Shown here piece by piece: positions 24,191-33,405 of a stretch of DNA of 64,000 nt. Location of the stretch: contig DEAM01000009.1 in NCBI GenBank assembly GCA_002347035.1, forward strand, positions 667 to 64,666, read 5' to 3'. The translations under genes were made by a program, and so were the position numbers. The notes under the pieces were generated by a model, which saw only the letters and a list, made by a program, of their open reading frames with translations, made no database searches and was not told the DNA's origin. Numbering within the stretch: position 1 is the stretch's first letter; every line of letters starts with the position of its first letter. Source of the stretch: Gemmatimonadales bacterium UBA2982 (GTDB lineage: Bacteria > Gemmatimonadota > Gemmatimonadetes > Longimicrobiales > Gaopeijiaceae).

Positions 24191-24910
24191 TCAGGCTTGC
24201 TCGATCTGTAGCACCGGAATTCGAACTAGAGCTGGTCGGCTCACAGCGAATAACACAGCCTGGGCAACATCTTCTGGTCGCAGCATTTCAGCCCGGTTAG
24301 GAAGTCGAGGGTGTGAATCTGGATCGAGTGGGTCCCATAACGGAGTATCTGTAGCCGCAGGTTCGATCAGCGTTGCCCTGACTCCTGTCCCTCGAATCTC
24401 CTCCAAAAGCACCTCGTGGTAACCACGAAGCCCAAACTTGGATGCCGAATAGAGAGAGTTCCCCGGATAAGCCTTTCGGCCTGCAACCGAACCTACATTG
24501 ATGATAGTCCCAGACCGGCGCTCGAGCATCCCTGACAACACAGCTCGGTTAATGATGAAAGTGCCGCGTAGATTGACCCCCATCCGTTCGTCAAAATTCT
24601 GCACTGTCGCCTCCGATACAGACTCCACTCCGAAGACACCCGCTGAGTTGACAACGATGTCCGGGACACCCTTGATGGTATCCTTCATCCTATCAATTGC
24701 CTCCCATGTAGCCAGGTCGTCTGCGACGTCTGCTACGAGCACTTCTCCGCACGTTTCAGCGGCGAGGTCAATCAGCTCAGATTCCGAGCGAGCAAGGCCC
24801 CAAACCACGGCACCCTCACTGGCCAGAAGCTGCGAGACACTACGTCCGATCCCCCGACTCGCACCAGTCACCAAAGCAGTGCGACCGACCAAACTTTGGC
24901 CCTTAACCAT
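24191..24910 (-). CDS. Short-chain dehydrogenase/reductase, coupled to folE
   Basis: A 239-residue classical SDR: TGASRGIGRSV (NADP-type glycine motif), NSAGVFG, the active-site NVGSVAGRKAYPGNSLYSASK with Ser, Tyr and Lys, and IEPAATDTPLW. The start ATG overlaps the folE stop (TGATG), so expression is tied to GTP cyclohydrolase I. This context suggests a pterin-side-chain reductase such as a sepiapterin-reductase-like enzyme, which is inference only. Alternatively it could be a general 3-oxoacyl or sugar reductase. Confidence 0.85.
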   Translation of the reverse strand: MVKGQSLVGRTALVTGASRGIGRSVSQLLASEGAVVWGLARSESELIDLAAETCGEVLVADVADDLATWEAIDRMKDTIKGVPDIVVNSAGVFGVESVSEATVQNFDERMGVNLRGTFIINRAVLSGMLERRSGTIINVGSVAGRKAYPGNSLYSASKFGLRGYHEVLLEEIRGTGVRATLIEPAATDTPLWDPLDPDSHPRLPNRAEMLRPEDVAQAVLFAVSRPALVRIPVLQIEQA

Positions 24911-25521
24911 CAGAGAGGCTCGTGCACACTAGTGGTTAATCGCAGAAACTCGTCCCGGGTTCGATGGTCCTCCCGGAATAAACCCAGCATGGCCGAAGTA
25001 ATAGTCTTTGAGTTCTGCTTCTGAACTCCACGCATCATCATACACAGGTGATAAGCCTCTACGACAACCGCAACTCCTTGTGGCTCTGTGACATCCCACA
25101 TGGCCTGAGCTATCTGTTCGGTAAGGCGCTCCTGCACCTGAAAGCGTCTAGCGAACACCTCAACTACCCGGGCCACCTTGGAGAGTCCAGCAACCTTCCC
25201 ATCAGGTATATACGCCACGTGCGCCTTGCCGAAAAAGGGCAGTAGGTGGTGCTCGCAGAGTGAGTAGATTTCTATGTCCTTCACTAGAACCATGTTCTCG
25301 TGGGACTCTTTGAATAGAGCGTCCCCGAGCACCTGCTCTGGGCGCTCTCCATAACCCTTGGTTAGAAAGGCCATCGATTCCGCCACACGCTCAGGCGTCT
25401 TTATCATGCCGTCCCGGTCTGGGTCATCTCCGAGCCTTCGGATCATCTCCGACACAAGATCCGGGAACGGTACCTCCGAAAGACCTACTCCGGAGCCCGA
25501 ACCCACGGTTACATCACTCAT
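24910..25521 (-). CDS. folE: GTP cyclohydrolase I
   Basis: This 203-residue enzyme converts GTP to 7,8-dihydroneopterin triphosphate, the entry to folate and tetrahydrobiopterin. The zinc and active-site motifs YSLCEHHLLPFFGKAHVAYIP and EAYHLCMMMRGVQKQNSKT are intact. ERLTEQIAQAMW matches the type IA family. ATG at 25521 has GGCGGG upstream. It lies 102 bases downstream of the PTPS-like gene and overlaps the SDR, forming a pterin group. Confidence 0.96.
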   Translation of the reverse strand: MSDVTVGSGSGVGLSEVPFPDLVSEMIRRLGDDPDRDGMIKTPERVAESMAFLTKGYGERPEQVLGDALFKESHENMVLVKDIEIYSLCEHHLLPFFGKAHVAYIPDGKVAGLSKVARVVEVFARRFQVQERLTEQIAQAMWDVTEPQGVAVVVEAYHLCMMMRGVQKQNSKTITSAMLGLFREDHRTRDEFLRLTTSVHEPL

Positions 25522-25623
25522 CCCGCCACCGTCTCCTTGCAGTCACTGTGCAGACCTCGAATCGCGAAGCCAGTCACGGACGTCAGTAAATTTTAGAAGC
25601 TGGCCCTACCTATGGTACACCTG

Positions 25624-26040
25624 CTACCCCCCAGTGTACTCCACCCAATTTCGAGGGGTCTCACGCAGAAGCACCTTTGTTAGTCTCACGCCTTCGGGAA
25701 GATCTCCTACGATTTGCTCCCAGATACCAACAGCAACGTTCTCGGTAGATGGGTTGGTTCCCTGTAGCCACGAGACCTCGAGATTGAGATTCTTGTGATC
25801 TACTTCCGAAACGACTCGCTGGTCTAGTAGCGCTTTCAGTTGTGAGAGATCCATAACGAACCCAGTCTCAGCCTCGACAGAACCCTCAACGGTCACCTCA
25901 AGCTCATAATTGTGACCGTGCCAATTGGGATTTGCACAATCACCGAAAACTTGTGTGTTGCGCTCTTCGGACCAGTCGGGACGGTACAGCCTATGGGCCG
26001 CACTAAAGTGGACTAGACGCGTGATTTGAACTACAGGCAT
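25624..26040 (-). CDS. 6-pyruvoyl-tetrahydropterin synthase / QueD family enzyme
   Basis: A 138-residue T-fold enzyme. Zinc histidines are in VHFSAAHRL and WHGHNYELEV. The catalytic cysteine sits in GDCANPNWHGH, giving a C-x5-HGH spacing like animal PTPS rather than the C-x3-HGH of E. coli QueD. EVDHKNLNLEV and NPSTENVAVGIWEQ complete the family. It should act on dihydroneopterin triphosphate made by the neighbouring folE. Whether the product is 6-pyruvoyl- or 6-carboxy-tetrahydropterin cannot be settled here. The start is ATG 26040; a longer frame to 26133 is rejected as non-homologous. Confidence 0.87.
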   Translation of the reverse strand: MPVVQITRLVHFSAAHRLYRPDWSEERNTQVFGDCANPNWHGHNYELEVTVEGSVEAETGFVMDLSQLKALLDQRVVSEVDHKNLNLEVSWLQGTNPSTENVAVGIWEQIVGDLPEGVRLTKVLLRETPRNWVEYTGG

Positions 26041-26364
26041 CTTAGATCCACTAAGGCTGGAGTTACCAGAAAGCGAGAGGCCGGCGCCCATTCCACTAAA
26101 CTCGTGGAAAGACGTCGGCCCCCGCACACGCACTGAAGGGGAATTATTGAAGCCCGGGAATCCATCTATGGTAACCTCCCCGAGACTTGCCGTTTTCCCC
26201 TCTCCCGGGGTCTAACGTCGTTCTCAGGAGTCAGTCCCGGCTTCTGAGTGTTGGCTCAATAAATGAGCCCTCCAATACGCCGGACGAATATAGGTCCTTG
26301 CAACGAGGCCGAACACCCTGATCCCCTCTCAAGATACAGCGTAATCGTAAAAATGCTCTCAGCC
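26041..26364. other. Non-coding stretch between nfo and PTPS-like gene
   Basis: No convincing gene is seen in these 324 bases. A small hairpin, GGCTC-AATAAAT-GAGCC at about 26253-26269, lacks a T-run. The stretch presumably holds the end of the nfo transcript and the promoter for the pterin genes, but I cannot place them. Confidence 0.5.
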
Positions 26365-27228
26365 TCATTCACGGAAACTCCGAAGTAGCCCGAGATTTGT
26401 TCGGTCAGCAAGGACACCATCATCACCCTTGGGTGTCTCGAGCACCTTCGGAACGTGCGCCAACCGCTCATCCATCATAAGACGCCGGAATGGTTCTGTG
26501 CCGAGCGTTCCTTCGCCGATTGTCTCATGGCGATCCTTGTGAGAGCCAAACGGGTGCTTGGAGTCATTCACGTGAATAAGCCCCAGCCGATCGATCCCAA
26601 TGGTTTGGTCAAAGGAAGACCACACTTTCTCATATTCATCGACAAGGTTATAGCCCGCGCTGAAAGCATGGCAGGTATCAAAACATACGCCGACCCTATC
26701 ACGATGAGCATCGGGAATCATCTCGGTAATCGCTTGAAGGTCTTCAAACGTGCCCCCCACACTTGTCCCAGAACCGGCAGTAAGTTCAAGCAATACACGA
26801 GTTGAGCCCTCTACGGATTCAAGTGCCTCTGTAACACCTCGAGCATTCCGCTCTAGGCCAGCGTCGTGCTCTCTATCTGTCGCATTCCCTGGGTGAGTCA
26901 CAAGGAAATCGAGTCCTAGCAACTCGCAACGACGCAGTTCCGCTTCAAAAGAGCGTTGCGACATGCGCCATAAGCGCGAATCCGGAGAAGAGAGGTTAAT
27001 CAGGTACGAATCGTGCGCGCCTGCTACGCTTATTCCGAACGCAGACCGTTCGTCACGGAACATAGCTGCGGTTTCATCATCGATCTTGGGCTCTGCCCAC
27101 CGATTCGGCTGCTTGGTGAACAGTTGCAAGACTACGGCGCCAATCTTATGTGCACGTGCGGGAGCCTTATCAACTCCACCTTCAACGGAAACATGAGCCC
27201 CTAACTCGTCCTTTAACTCTAGCGTCAT
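26365..27228 (-). CDS. nfo: Deoxyribonuclease IV (AP endonuclease IV)
   Basis: A 287-residue TIM-barrel AP endonuclease with a three-zinc centre, which cuts at abasic sites in base-excision repair. GAHVSVEGGVDKAP, THPGN, LELTAGSGTSVGG, GVCFDTCHAFSAGY and LIHVNDSKHPFGSHKDRHETIGEG carry the conserved His, Glu and Asp ligands. The length is normal. ATG at 27228. It lies downstream of fumC on the same strand. Confidence 0.96.
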   Translation of the reverse strand: MTLELKDELGAHVSVEGGVDKAPARAHKIGAVVLQLFTKQPNRWAEPKIDDETAAMFRDERSAFGISVAGAHDSYLINLSSPDSRLWRMSQRSFEAELRRCELLGLDFLVTHPGNATDREHDAGLERNARGVTEALESVEGSTRVLLELTAGSGTSVGGTFEDLQAITEMIPDAHRDRVGVCFDTCHAFSAGYNLVDEYEKVWSSFDQTIGIDRLGLIHVNDSKHPFGSHKDRHETIGEGTLGTEPFRRLMMDERLAHVPKVLETPKGDDGVLADRTNLGLLRSFRE

Positions 27229-27340
27229 ATATGCAAGAATCTCCAGATGCTAACACGGACGCGAAATGTCATGCGAAGCCAAGGCGCGCAACTAGCTAGC
27301 TCTTGCCACTCAATCCCCAGATCCGACAAACTCACTCTAA

Positions 27341-28732
27341 TCATTCAGGGAGACCTGGTTCCGTCATACCCATTACGTCTAAGGCTTCATCAATCTTGTC
27401 TTCCGGCAAAAGCCCTTTCTCTAGAACCACAGCGCGAACGCTCACCCCGCGCTTAGCCGCCTCCTTCGCAACCTCAGCAGCGGCGTCGTAACCGATGTAG
27501 GGATTGAGCGCGGTAGCTATGGAAGGATTAAGCTCCAGCAGTTCACGAGAGCGTTCCTCATTGGGCTGTATACCTTGAATACACCGGTCAGTGAACTCGC
27601 GGGCGATGTTCGTTAGCAGCGTTATTGACTCTAAGAGCGAATGGGCCAGTACTGGCATCATAACGTTGAGTTCAAAATTTCCTCGGCTCCCTGCCACAGT
27701 CACCGTTGTGTGATTTCCCATCACACGTGCAGCAACCATCATCATCGCTTCTGCCATGACAGGATTTACCTTCCCTGGCATTATGGAAGAGCCTGGCTGG
27801 ACTGCGGGGAGCCTTACTTCATGGATGCCTGAGGTAGGCCCCGAACCCAACCATCGCACGTCGTCCGCGATCTTCATGAAACTTGTGGCCAAGGTATTCA
27901 ATGCTCCGGCCATATTCACAGCCGCATCCTTAGCCCCCTGAGCCTCGAAGTGGTCGTCAGCCTCTCGCAGAGACACACCCGTAGCTGCTGCGACCCGTGC
28001 GATTGTCTTCTTAGCAAAATCAGGGTGTGTGTTAATGCCTGTCCCCGTAGCCGTGCCACCCAGAGCGAGTTCTTCCATCTCTAAAGACGATCGCCGCACC
28101 CGCTCTACTCCCTTTGCTACCTGCGTAGCATAACCAGAAAACTCCTGCCCGAGCCGCACTGGCGTTGCATCCATCAAGTGAGTTCTACCTGACTTCAGGA
28201 TCCCATCGAATTCCTGGGCCTTCTCAGAGAGGGCAACGCGCATGTATTCAAGGGCTGGAAGCAACTCTTGCTCGATAGCAACCAGAGCCGCCACGTGGAT
28301 AGCCGTCGGAATCACGTCGTTAGAAGACTGCCCAAAGTTTACATGATCGTTCGGATGAACCGATGCTACCCCTTCAAGGAGTTCCGTGGCACGATGAGCG
28401 ACCACCTCGTTCGTATTCATATTCGTGGAGGTGCCAGACCCTGTCTGATATATGTCTAGAACGAAATGATCGTCCCACTTGCCTTCAGCTACCTCGGCCG
28501 CAGCTGCTGCAATCGCTTTACCTAGAGTCCGATCAAGCTTACCAAGCTCAACGTTAGCCTCTGCTGCACCTTTCTTGATCAAGCCTAATGCTTGAATGAA
28601 CCTGCGCCCAAACCTCTGGCCACTAATGGGAAAGTTCTCGACGGCCCTCTGTGTCTGCGCACCATATAGAGCGCCTTCCGGCACCTTCATCTCGCCAAGC
28701 GAGTCCTTTTCGATTCGAAATCCGTCAGACAT
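27341..28732 (-). CDS. fumC: Fumarate hydratase, class II
   Basis: A 463-residue oxygen-stable fumarase of the TCA cycle, interconverting fumarate and malate. GALYGAQTQRAVENFPIS, QTGSGTSTNMNTNEVVA, the catalytic loop GSSIMPGKVNPVMAEA, and NPYIGYDAAAEVAKEA are all present. ATG at 28732 has AGGAG ten bases upstream; the TTG just before it is not used. An 18-bp palindrome lies 27 bases upstream of the start. Confidence 0.97.
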   Translation of the reverse strand: MSDGFRIEKDSLGEMKVPEGALYGAQTQRAVENFPISGQRFGRRFIQALGLIKKGAAEANVELGKLDRTLGKAIAAAAAEVAEGKWDDHFVLDIYQTGSGTSTNMNTNEVVAHRATELLEGVASVHPNDHVNFGQSSNDVIPTAIHVAALVAIEQELLPALEYMRVALSEKAQEFDGILKSGRTHLMDATPVRLGQEFSGYATQVAKGVERVRRSSLEMEELALGGTATGTGINTHPDFAKKTIARVAAATGVSLREADDHFEAQGAKDAAVNMAGALNTLATSFMKIADDVRWLGSGPTSGIHEVRLPAVQPGSSIMPGKVNPVMAEAMMMVAARVMGNHTTVTVAGSRGNFELNVMMPVLAHSLLESITLLTNIAREFTDRCIQGIQPNEERSRELLELNPSIATALNPYIGYDAAAEVAKEAAKRGVSVRAVVLEKGLLPEDKIDEALDVMGMTEPGLPE

Positions 28733-28758
28733 CAAGACACAGCTCCTGAGTCGATCGT

Positions 28759-28776
28759 GTAAGAGGAGCCTCTTAC
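28759..28776. repeat. 18-bp palindrome in the fumC leader
   Basis: GTAAGAGG and CCTCTTAC are perfect inverted repeats separated by AG, in the 81-base gap between the SDR gene and fumC. No T-run follows, so it may be an operator or an RNA hairpin rather than a terminator. Confidence 0.35.
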
Positions 28777-28813
28777 GAGGCCAACATGGTAAATCTAGCG
28801 AGACCTCACGAGC

Positions 28814-29524
28814 TCAGCTCTTATGTGGCTGACTCGGGCGCATTTCAACCCGGCTAACGTGAGCATCCTTCGGATATTCGAGTAGCTGCATGACAGCTAA
28901 TGCGCAGTCGTCAGCCTCTAACGGCCAGGAACGTTCTTGGCTTTGGTCCTTGCCTCCAAAACGAGTATTCACACTCCCAGGCATGATGATGGACACGCGC
29001 ACGTCGTCATGGCGGACGTCCAGCATCATGGCTTCCGTCATACCAATAAGACCTGCCTTACTTGCATTGTAACCGGTCCCTCCAGGGAAGAAATTGCGCC
29101 CCGCTAGTGACCCAATGTTGATGATAAAACCATCTCCGGTCGCGCTCAGATGAGGGATCGCTGCCTTCGACAAATAAAAAACGCCGCCCAAGTTCACATC
29201 AATCTGCTGACGCCATTCCTCGACACTCATTTCGGTAACCGATTTCAGAATTCCTGCGCCCGCATTATTTATGAGCACATCCAGGCGACCGAAACGGTCA
29301 ACAGTCTGGTCGACGAGGCGCTCGCATGCCCTAGGGTCTGAGACGTCGCAGGCCATACCTACCGCGGCCGGCCCCAGCTGCTCAGCCACAGCGTCCACAT
29401 CAGAGGTGCTACGTGAGTTTATAACTACCGATGCTCCTTCGTTGACCATGCGCTTAACGATAGCTAACCCAATTCCCTTGGTGCTACCCGTGACGATTGC
29501 GACCTTGCCCATCAGATTTGGCAT
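28814..29524 (-). CDS. Short-chain dehydrogenase/reductase (FabG-like)
   Basis: A 236-residue classical SDR with VTGSTKGIGLAIVKRM, NNAGAG, IINIGSLAGRNFFPGGTGYNASKAG (Ser, Tyr, Lys) and IMPGSVNTRFGG. It resembles 3-oxoacyl-ACP reductases and related alcohol dehydrogenases; the substrate is unknown. ATG 29524 is chosen over an upstream TTG at 29572, since the coenzyme motif follows directly and AAGAGA precedes it. It is divergent from a second SDR gene, with only 68 bases between. Confidence 0.87.
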   Translation of the reverse strand: MPNLMGKVAIVTGSTKGIGLAIVKRMVNEGASVVINSRSTSDVDAVAEQLGPAAVGMACDVSDPRACERLVDQTVDRFGRLDVLINNAGAGILKSVTEMSVEEWRQQIDVNLGGVFYLSKAAIPHLSATGDGFIINIGSLAGRNFFPGGTGYNASKAGLIGMTEAMMLDVRHDDVRVSIIMPGSVNTRFGGKDQSQERSWPLEADDCALAVMQLLEYPKDAHVSRVEMRPSQPHKS

Positions 29525-29592
29525 ATCATTTCTCTTGTCTAAGTCTTCCAGCCAGGCCTGCGAATCAGGCAAGGCAGATTAGGAGTCTGGGG

Positions 29593-30330
29593 ATGAATGG
29601 CAGCCAACCGCAACGTGTTGCTCTAGTGACCAGTGGCGCCGTGCGCCTAGGTCGAGCAATCAGCCTTGGTTTGTTGCACGAGGGTTATGACCTGGTAATC
29701 GTATACAGGTCCTCAGAAGAGCTGGCACAAAGCCTGAAAAAGAAGGCACTAGTTGTCGGAAGACGCTGTGAGCTGGTGAAGGCGGACCTGACAGAGCCCG
29801 ATGCCGCTGAATCTATTGTGCAATACGCTAAAGATACGTACAGCCGCCTGGACCTCCTCGTGAACTCCGCTGCAAGCTTCGAGCCCCGCCCACTGCTCAC
29901 GGTCGAAGCAGAGCACTGGGATAGGGTGATGTCATTGAACGTACGGGCACCTCACTTACTCGTGCGGGCTGCCGCAAAAATGCTAGCAGATACGAAGGGA
30001 AGTGTAATCAATATAACAGACCTTTCGGCATTTCAGCCTTGGTTGGACTACCCACATCATGCCGTCTCAAAAGCAGCCCTCACGCAACTGACCCGCATCC
30101 AAGCACGAGCTTTGGCCCCTGAAGTCCGAGTGAATGCAATCGCCCCTGGAGCGGTGATGCGCCCCCCTGAGTGGCCAGAGGACCAGTGGCAGGAGCTTGC
30201 CGACAAGGCACCCCTCGGCGGTCCTGGCTCACCTTCAGACGTAGCGGAAGCAGTCCTGTACCTTGCCGGTGCTCGCTATGTTACCGGGCAGATTCTCACC
30301 GTTGATGGCGGTCGGCTACTCTGTCCCTAG
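29593..30330 (+). CDS. SDR, pteridine reductase-like
   Basis: A 245-residue SDR with VTSGAVRLGRAISLGLLHEG as coenzyme motif, where the second position (GAVRLGR) and NSAASFEPRPLL match the pteridine reductase/FolM group. The active site is NITDLSAFQPWLDYPHHAVSKAALT, and VNAIAPGAVMRPPEW follows. Such enzymes reduce dihydropterins or dihydrofolate. The start ATG 29593 has AGGAG seven bases upstream; an earlier frame to 29497 runs into the opposite gene. Together with folE and the PTPS-like gene it may serve pterin metabolism. Confidence 0.82.
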   Translation: MNGSQPQRVALVTSGAVRLGRAISLGLLHEGYDLVIVYRSSEELAQSLKKKALVVGRRCELVKADLTEPDAAESIVQYAKDTYSRLDLLVNSAASFEPRPLLTVEAEHWDRVMSLNVRAPHLLVRAAAKMLADTKGSVINITDLSAFQPWLDYPHHAVSKAALTQLTRIQARALAPEVRVNAIAPGAVMRPPEWPEDQWQELADKAPLGGPGSPSDVAEAVLYLAGARYVTGQILTVDGGRLLCP

Positions 30331-30355
30331 AGCTGAACCTCATGCAGATCCTCAC

Positions 30356-31339
30356 TCATGCTTCTGCCTCACCATGTGCAAGCCAACGCTCGGCTTCAAG
30401 TGCGGCCATACAACCCGTACCTGCAGCCGTGACCGCCTGCCGATAAAAATCATCCATGACATCCCCAGCGGCGAACACCCCCGGCACTGAAGTCTGGGTT
30501 CGCCAGGCGACCGGCGTTTCAATGTAGCCATTCTCCTTCAGAGAGATGGCGCCCTCGAGAAACACCGTATTGGGCGTATGTCCAATCGCCACGAAAAGGC
30601 CGCCAACTGCCAAATCTTTTTCTTCCCCAGTTACCGTATCCTGGAGCCGCAGCCCTGTGATCACATCTTCCCCTTGAACTTCAGTGACAACCTTGTTCCA
30701 CTCAAACCGGATCTTCTCGGCCTCGAGGGCACGATCAGCCATAATCTTCGAGGCTCGCAACTCGTCGCGACGGTGAACGATCACCACCTCCTTCGCAAAC
30801 TTCGTGAGGTAGAGAGCATCCTCCATGGCCGTGTCTCCACCACCAACCACGGCGAGTACCTTGTCGCGAAAATGCGGCAAGGCCCCATCACATACCGCGC
30901 ACGCGCTTACGCCACCGCCTGACTTTGCGAGCCGTTCCTCGTTAGGAAGGCCCAGCCACCTAGCATTAGCCCCTGTAGCAATGATGACAGAGTCAGCGAA
31001 TACCTCCGAGCCAGACGTCGTCACCAGCCTGAATGGATGCTGTTGTACCTCCACATCTAAGACGTTCTCGGTCAACACTCGTGTGCCAAAGCGCACGGCC
31101 TGTGCCTTCATATCCATCATGAGGGCCTGTCCATCCACTCCTTCCTTGAACCCTGGGTAGTTCTCCACTTCAGTTGTGAACATCAGTTGTCCACCAGGGA
31201 TCATCGTGCGACTAAAGGAACCTTCAATTACAAGAGGATTCAGCTCCGCTCGGGCTGCATAGACCGCAGCAGTCCACCCGGCGGGCCCAGAACCAATGAT
31301 GACAACCATCTCCTTATCACAGGTACCGTTATCCGTCAT
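30356..31339 (-). CDS. trxB: Thioredoxin reductase
   Basis: This 327-residue flavoprotein transfers electrons from NADPH to thioredoxin. FAD motif IGSGPAGWTAAVYAARAELN, redox centre GVSACAVCDGALP (CxxC), NADPH motif VVGGGDTAMEDALYL and the C-terminal VFAAGDVMDDFYRQAVTAAGTGCMAALE are intact. The start is ATG 31339 with GAGGTG six bases upstream; a GTG three codons earlier is within that site. It stands alone on the minus strand. Confidence 0.96.
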   Translation of the reverse strand: MTDNGTCDKEMVVIIGSGPAGWTAAVYAARAELNPLVIEGSFSRTMIPGGQLMFTTEVENYPGFKEGVDGQALMMDMKAQAVRFGTRVLTENVLDVEVQQHPFRLVTTSGSEVFADSVIIATGANARWLGLPNEERLAKSGGGVSACAVCDGALPHFRDKVLAVVGGGDTAMEDALYLTKFAKEVVIVHRRDELRASKIMADRALEAEKIRFEWNKVVTEVQGEDVITGLRLQDTVTGEEKDLAVGGLFVAIGHTPNTVFLEGAISLKENGYIETPVAWRTQTSVPGVFAAGDVMDDFYRQAVTAAGTGCMAALEAERWLAHGEAEA

Positions 31340-31495
31340 GGGTTTCACCTCTTCTCATATATAGGCAGGCTATGTGGCCCTCAAGCTCACTTCGGCAGAT
31401 CAGGCCTCGGCCGTGATCACACCGTGGTACAACTTTGACAGATGTGGGCATCACTCAATCTACCATCACCAAGCTGCCAGGGCAGAAAACTGCAA

Positions 31496-31528
31496 CAAAA
31501 AGAGGCCCACGGCTTCACCGCGGGCCCC
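31496..31528 (-). terminator. Rho-independent terminator of the 31555 gene
   Basis: On the minus strand GGCCCGCGG-TGAAG-CCGTGGGCC (31526-31504) forms a 9-bp stem with one G-T pair and is followed by TCTTTTTG. It begins 28 bases after the stop of the small gene at 31555. Confidence 0.8.
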
Positions 31529-31554
31529 GAAAATCCTAATAGTAAGCCCTGACA

Positions 31555-31908
31555 TCATTCTGCTGGCACATTCTGGCTATCTAGAACGAACTCGACCTCC
31601 TCTATCTCGCCCTGCTCCCCAGCCACCATGCACGTGACCCGCACCCGCTTGATTGATGCCTGCGGGTCGGTTACCGCAACCTCGAAATCAAGAGACTGAT
31701 CAGTGGAGGTAATCCGTGTCCTAGCTCGATTTCCCGGCTCAGCCTCCGGACCCGAAGCGGGATTTCGAAATAAAGTCTTAGTGGACTGACGACCATCCTT
31801 AAGCTGGCGCGCGACCTTGACCCTTTTCAACCAATCTGGCTGGTAACTGACACCATACTTAAAACCTCTCTGATCAGCACCGCTCCCATCACGATTATGT
31901 CGTGCCAA
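31555..31908 (-). CDS. Hypothetical protein
   Basis: A 117-residue soluble protein. The N-terminal half is basic and contains YQPDWLKRVKVARQLKDGRQSTKTLFRNP. The second half is beta-rich and acidic (LDFEVAVTDPQASIKRVRVTCMV, then EIEEVEFVL). No family is recognised. The start is TTG at 31908 with a strong GGAGGGG four bases upstream, and a good terminator follows, so it is a single-gene transcription unit. The strong signals argue that the gene is real. Confidence 0.65.
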   Translation of the reverse strand: MARHNRDGSGADQRGFKYGVSYQPDWLKRVKVARQLKDGRQSTKTLFRNPASGPEAEPGNRARTRITSTDQSLDFEVAVTDPQASIKRVRVTCMVAGEQGEIEEVEFVLDSQNVPAE

Positions 31909-32063
31909 CCCACCCCTCCATAAGCCTAGATTTTCCAGAACAATTCAAGCGCCGAATGTTTTTGGAGGCCAGTAACAAGTCAATGTTCCCAGAGCACCTC
32001 AAACCGCACCAACTCTGTGATCAAGAAGCATGTATTTAATGCCTTCTTAAGAACGTCAGCGAA

Positions 32064-33227
32064 TTATAACTCTAACGGGACCGGCACAAATGTAAGGAAA
32101 AACATTGCGATCATAGCCCAACCTAGGAACCGCCGTCCACGGTCGATCGTCTTCTCAGGTTGAACAACCTTTGGATGATTCACCTGTCCTTTATTGATAA
32201 AAAGCACCAAAAAAGCCCAGGCCCACCATCCCCACCAAACGAACCCTAAGGGTATCAATACGAATAAAAAGGTCTTGGCCACAGTTCCGTGACGCTTTGG
32301 GATGAGAGCGTAAAGGATATGACCGCCATCAAGCTGGCCGAGTGGCAAGAGATTTAGAGCTGTAACGAATAAGCCCAACCATCCCACAAGTGCAAAAGGG
32401 TGCAGAAGAATCAGTGACTCACCCACGGAGCCAGGCGCGAATAGTGCAGCCAAGAGATGAGTGCCAGGGCTGTTACCCAACCAAACTGTTTGTCCGACAA
32501 AATTGATGGCGAATGGCGTAGCTAAAGACACGTCCCCTGCCACAGGTTCTGATAGGCCCAGCCCGACTGCGAAAAGGGGAGCTGACAAGACGAAAGAAGC
32601 CATTGGCCCCGATGACCCTACATCGAACAATACGACTCGCCGTACCATAGGACTCTTCAGGCGTATAAACGCCCCTACCGTGCCAATAATCGAGAAATAC
32701 GGCGGGAAAGGTATGAAGTATGGGAGCGTCACCCTCACGCGGTGTGCTACAGCGGCAGCGTAATGTCCCATTTCATGAGCCAGTAGGATACCCAAGAACG
32801 GCAGAGCAAAGGGCGCTCCCAGGAATAGCACTTGCCAATCAATCCCAGAGGGATATGGAATGACGACCCCTCCAAAGGTCAGCACCTCTGTCCCAAAGGG
32901 GTCACGGCCAGCCATCAAGGCACCCGCCGCAAGGGTTGTCATCAGGGTAGCCACAAAAAGCCCTACTTGAAGCCATGGAACACGCTTCGGGACCTCACGT
33001 GCCTGGTAGACCAGCACTACTTCAGTTGATCCATTTTCTGACTGTAAATACGCAGCCTCTGGCCACTCATCGAGAGCTGCCACCACCTCAGGAGAGGCCG
33101 GTGAAAGTCCGGGACGGAGGACGCCGCGCAGAATAGCGTCGAACTGAAGGCTCGTAACATGATACTCATCGAGTAACGAGATCCATCGACCTAAGTTGAC
33201 AGGCTTGACCACCTTTTCGCCCATCAT
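32064..33227 (-). CDS. Site-2 protease family (M50) membrane metallopeptidase
   Basis: A 387-residue polytopic membrane protease. The zinc motif LLAHEMGHYAAA is at about 147-158 and the third ligand in LLPLGQLDGGHILYAL; about seven membrane spans are seen. The group (EGY1/S2P-like) cleaves membrane-bound regulators. Before the first span is a soluble domain with LDEYHVTSLQFDAILRGVL. The frame is open to a TTG at 33311, but I choose ATG 33227 because the extension is not recognisably homologous, and this choice is uncertain. It is divergent from rho. Confidence 0.87.
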   Translation of the reverse strand: MMGEKVVKPVNLGRWISLLDEYHVTSLQFDAILRGVLRPGLSPASPEVVAALDEWPEAAYLQSENGSTEVVLVYQAREVPKRVPWLQVGLFVATLMTTLAAGALMAGRDPFGTEVLTFGGVVIPYPSGIDWQVLFLGAPFALPFLGILLAHEMGHYAAAVAHRVRVTLPYFIPFPPYFSIIGTVGAFIRLKSPMVRRVVLFDVGSSGPMASFVLSAPLFAVGLGLSEPVAGDVSLATPFAINFVGQTVWLGNSPGTHLLAALFAPGSVGESLILLHPFALVGWLGLFVTALNLLPLGQLDGGHILYALIPKRHGTVAKTFLFVLIPLGFVWWGWWAWAFLVLFINKGQVNHPKVVQPEKTIDRGRRFLGWAMIAMFFLTFVPVPLEL

Positions 33228-33405
33228 TACTATCGCCCCGTTAGCTGGATGCTGTATTTTTGTTTTGTCAGGCCATTCCTGGGTGCTGGCATGTTCTTCA
33301 GCTGACACCAACCCCGCTTTTGACGACTTAGGTCGTTTCTCAATTTGCCGCGCACAAAGCGGCCCCGCACTGGCTCATCCCGCCAGCAACCAAACAGAAC
33401 TCCCC

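Noticed and set aside
26256..26471. 71-residue minus-strand frame at the end of nfo
   Set aside because: It starts within nfo in another frame and has no ribosome site or recognisable protein character.
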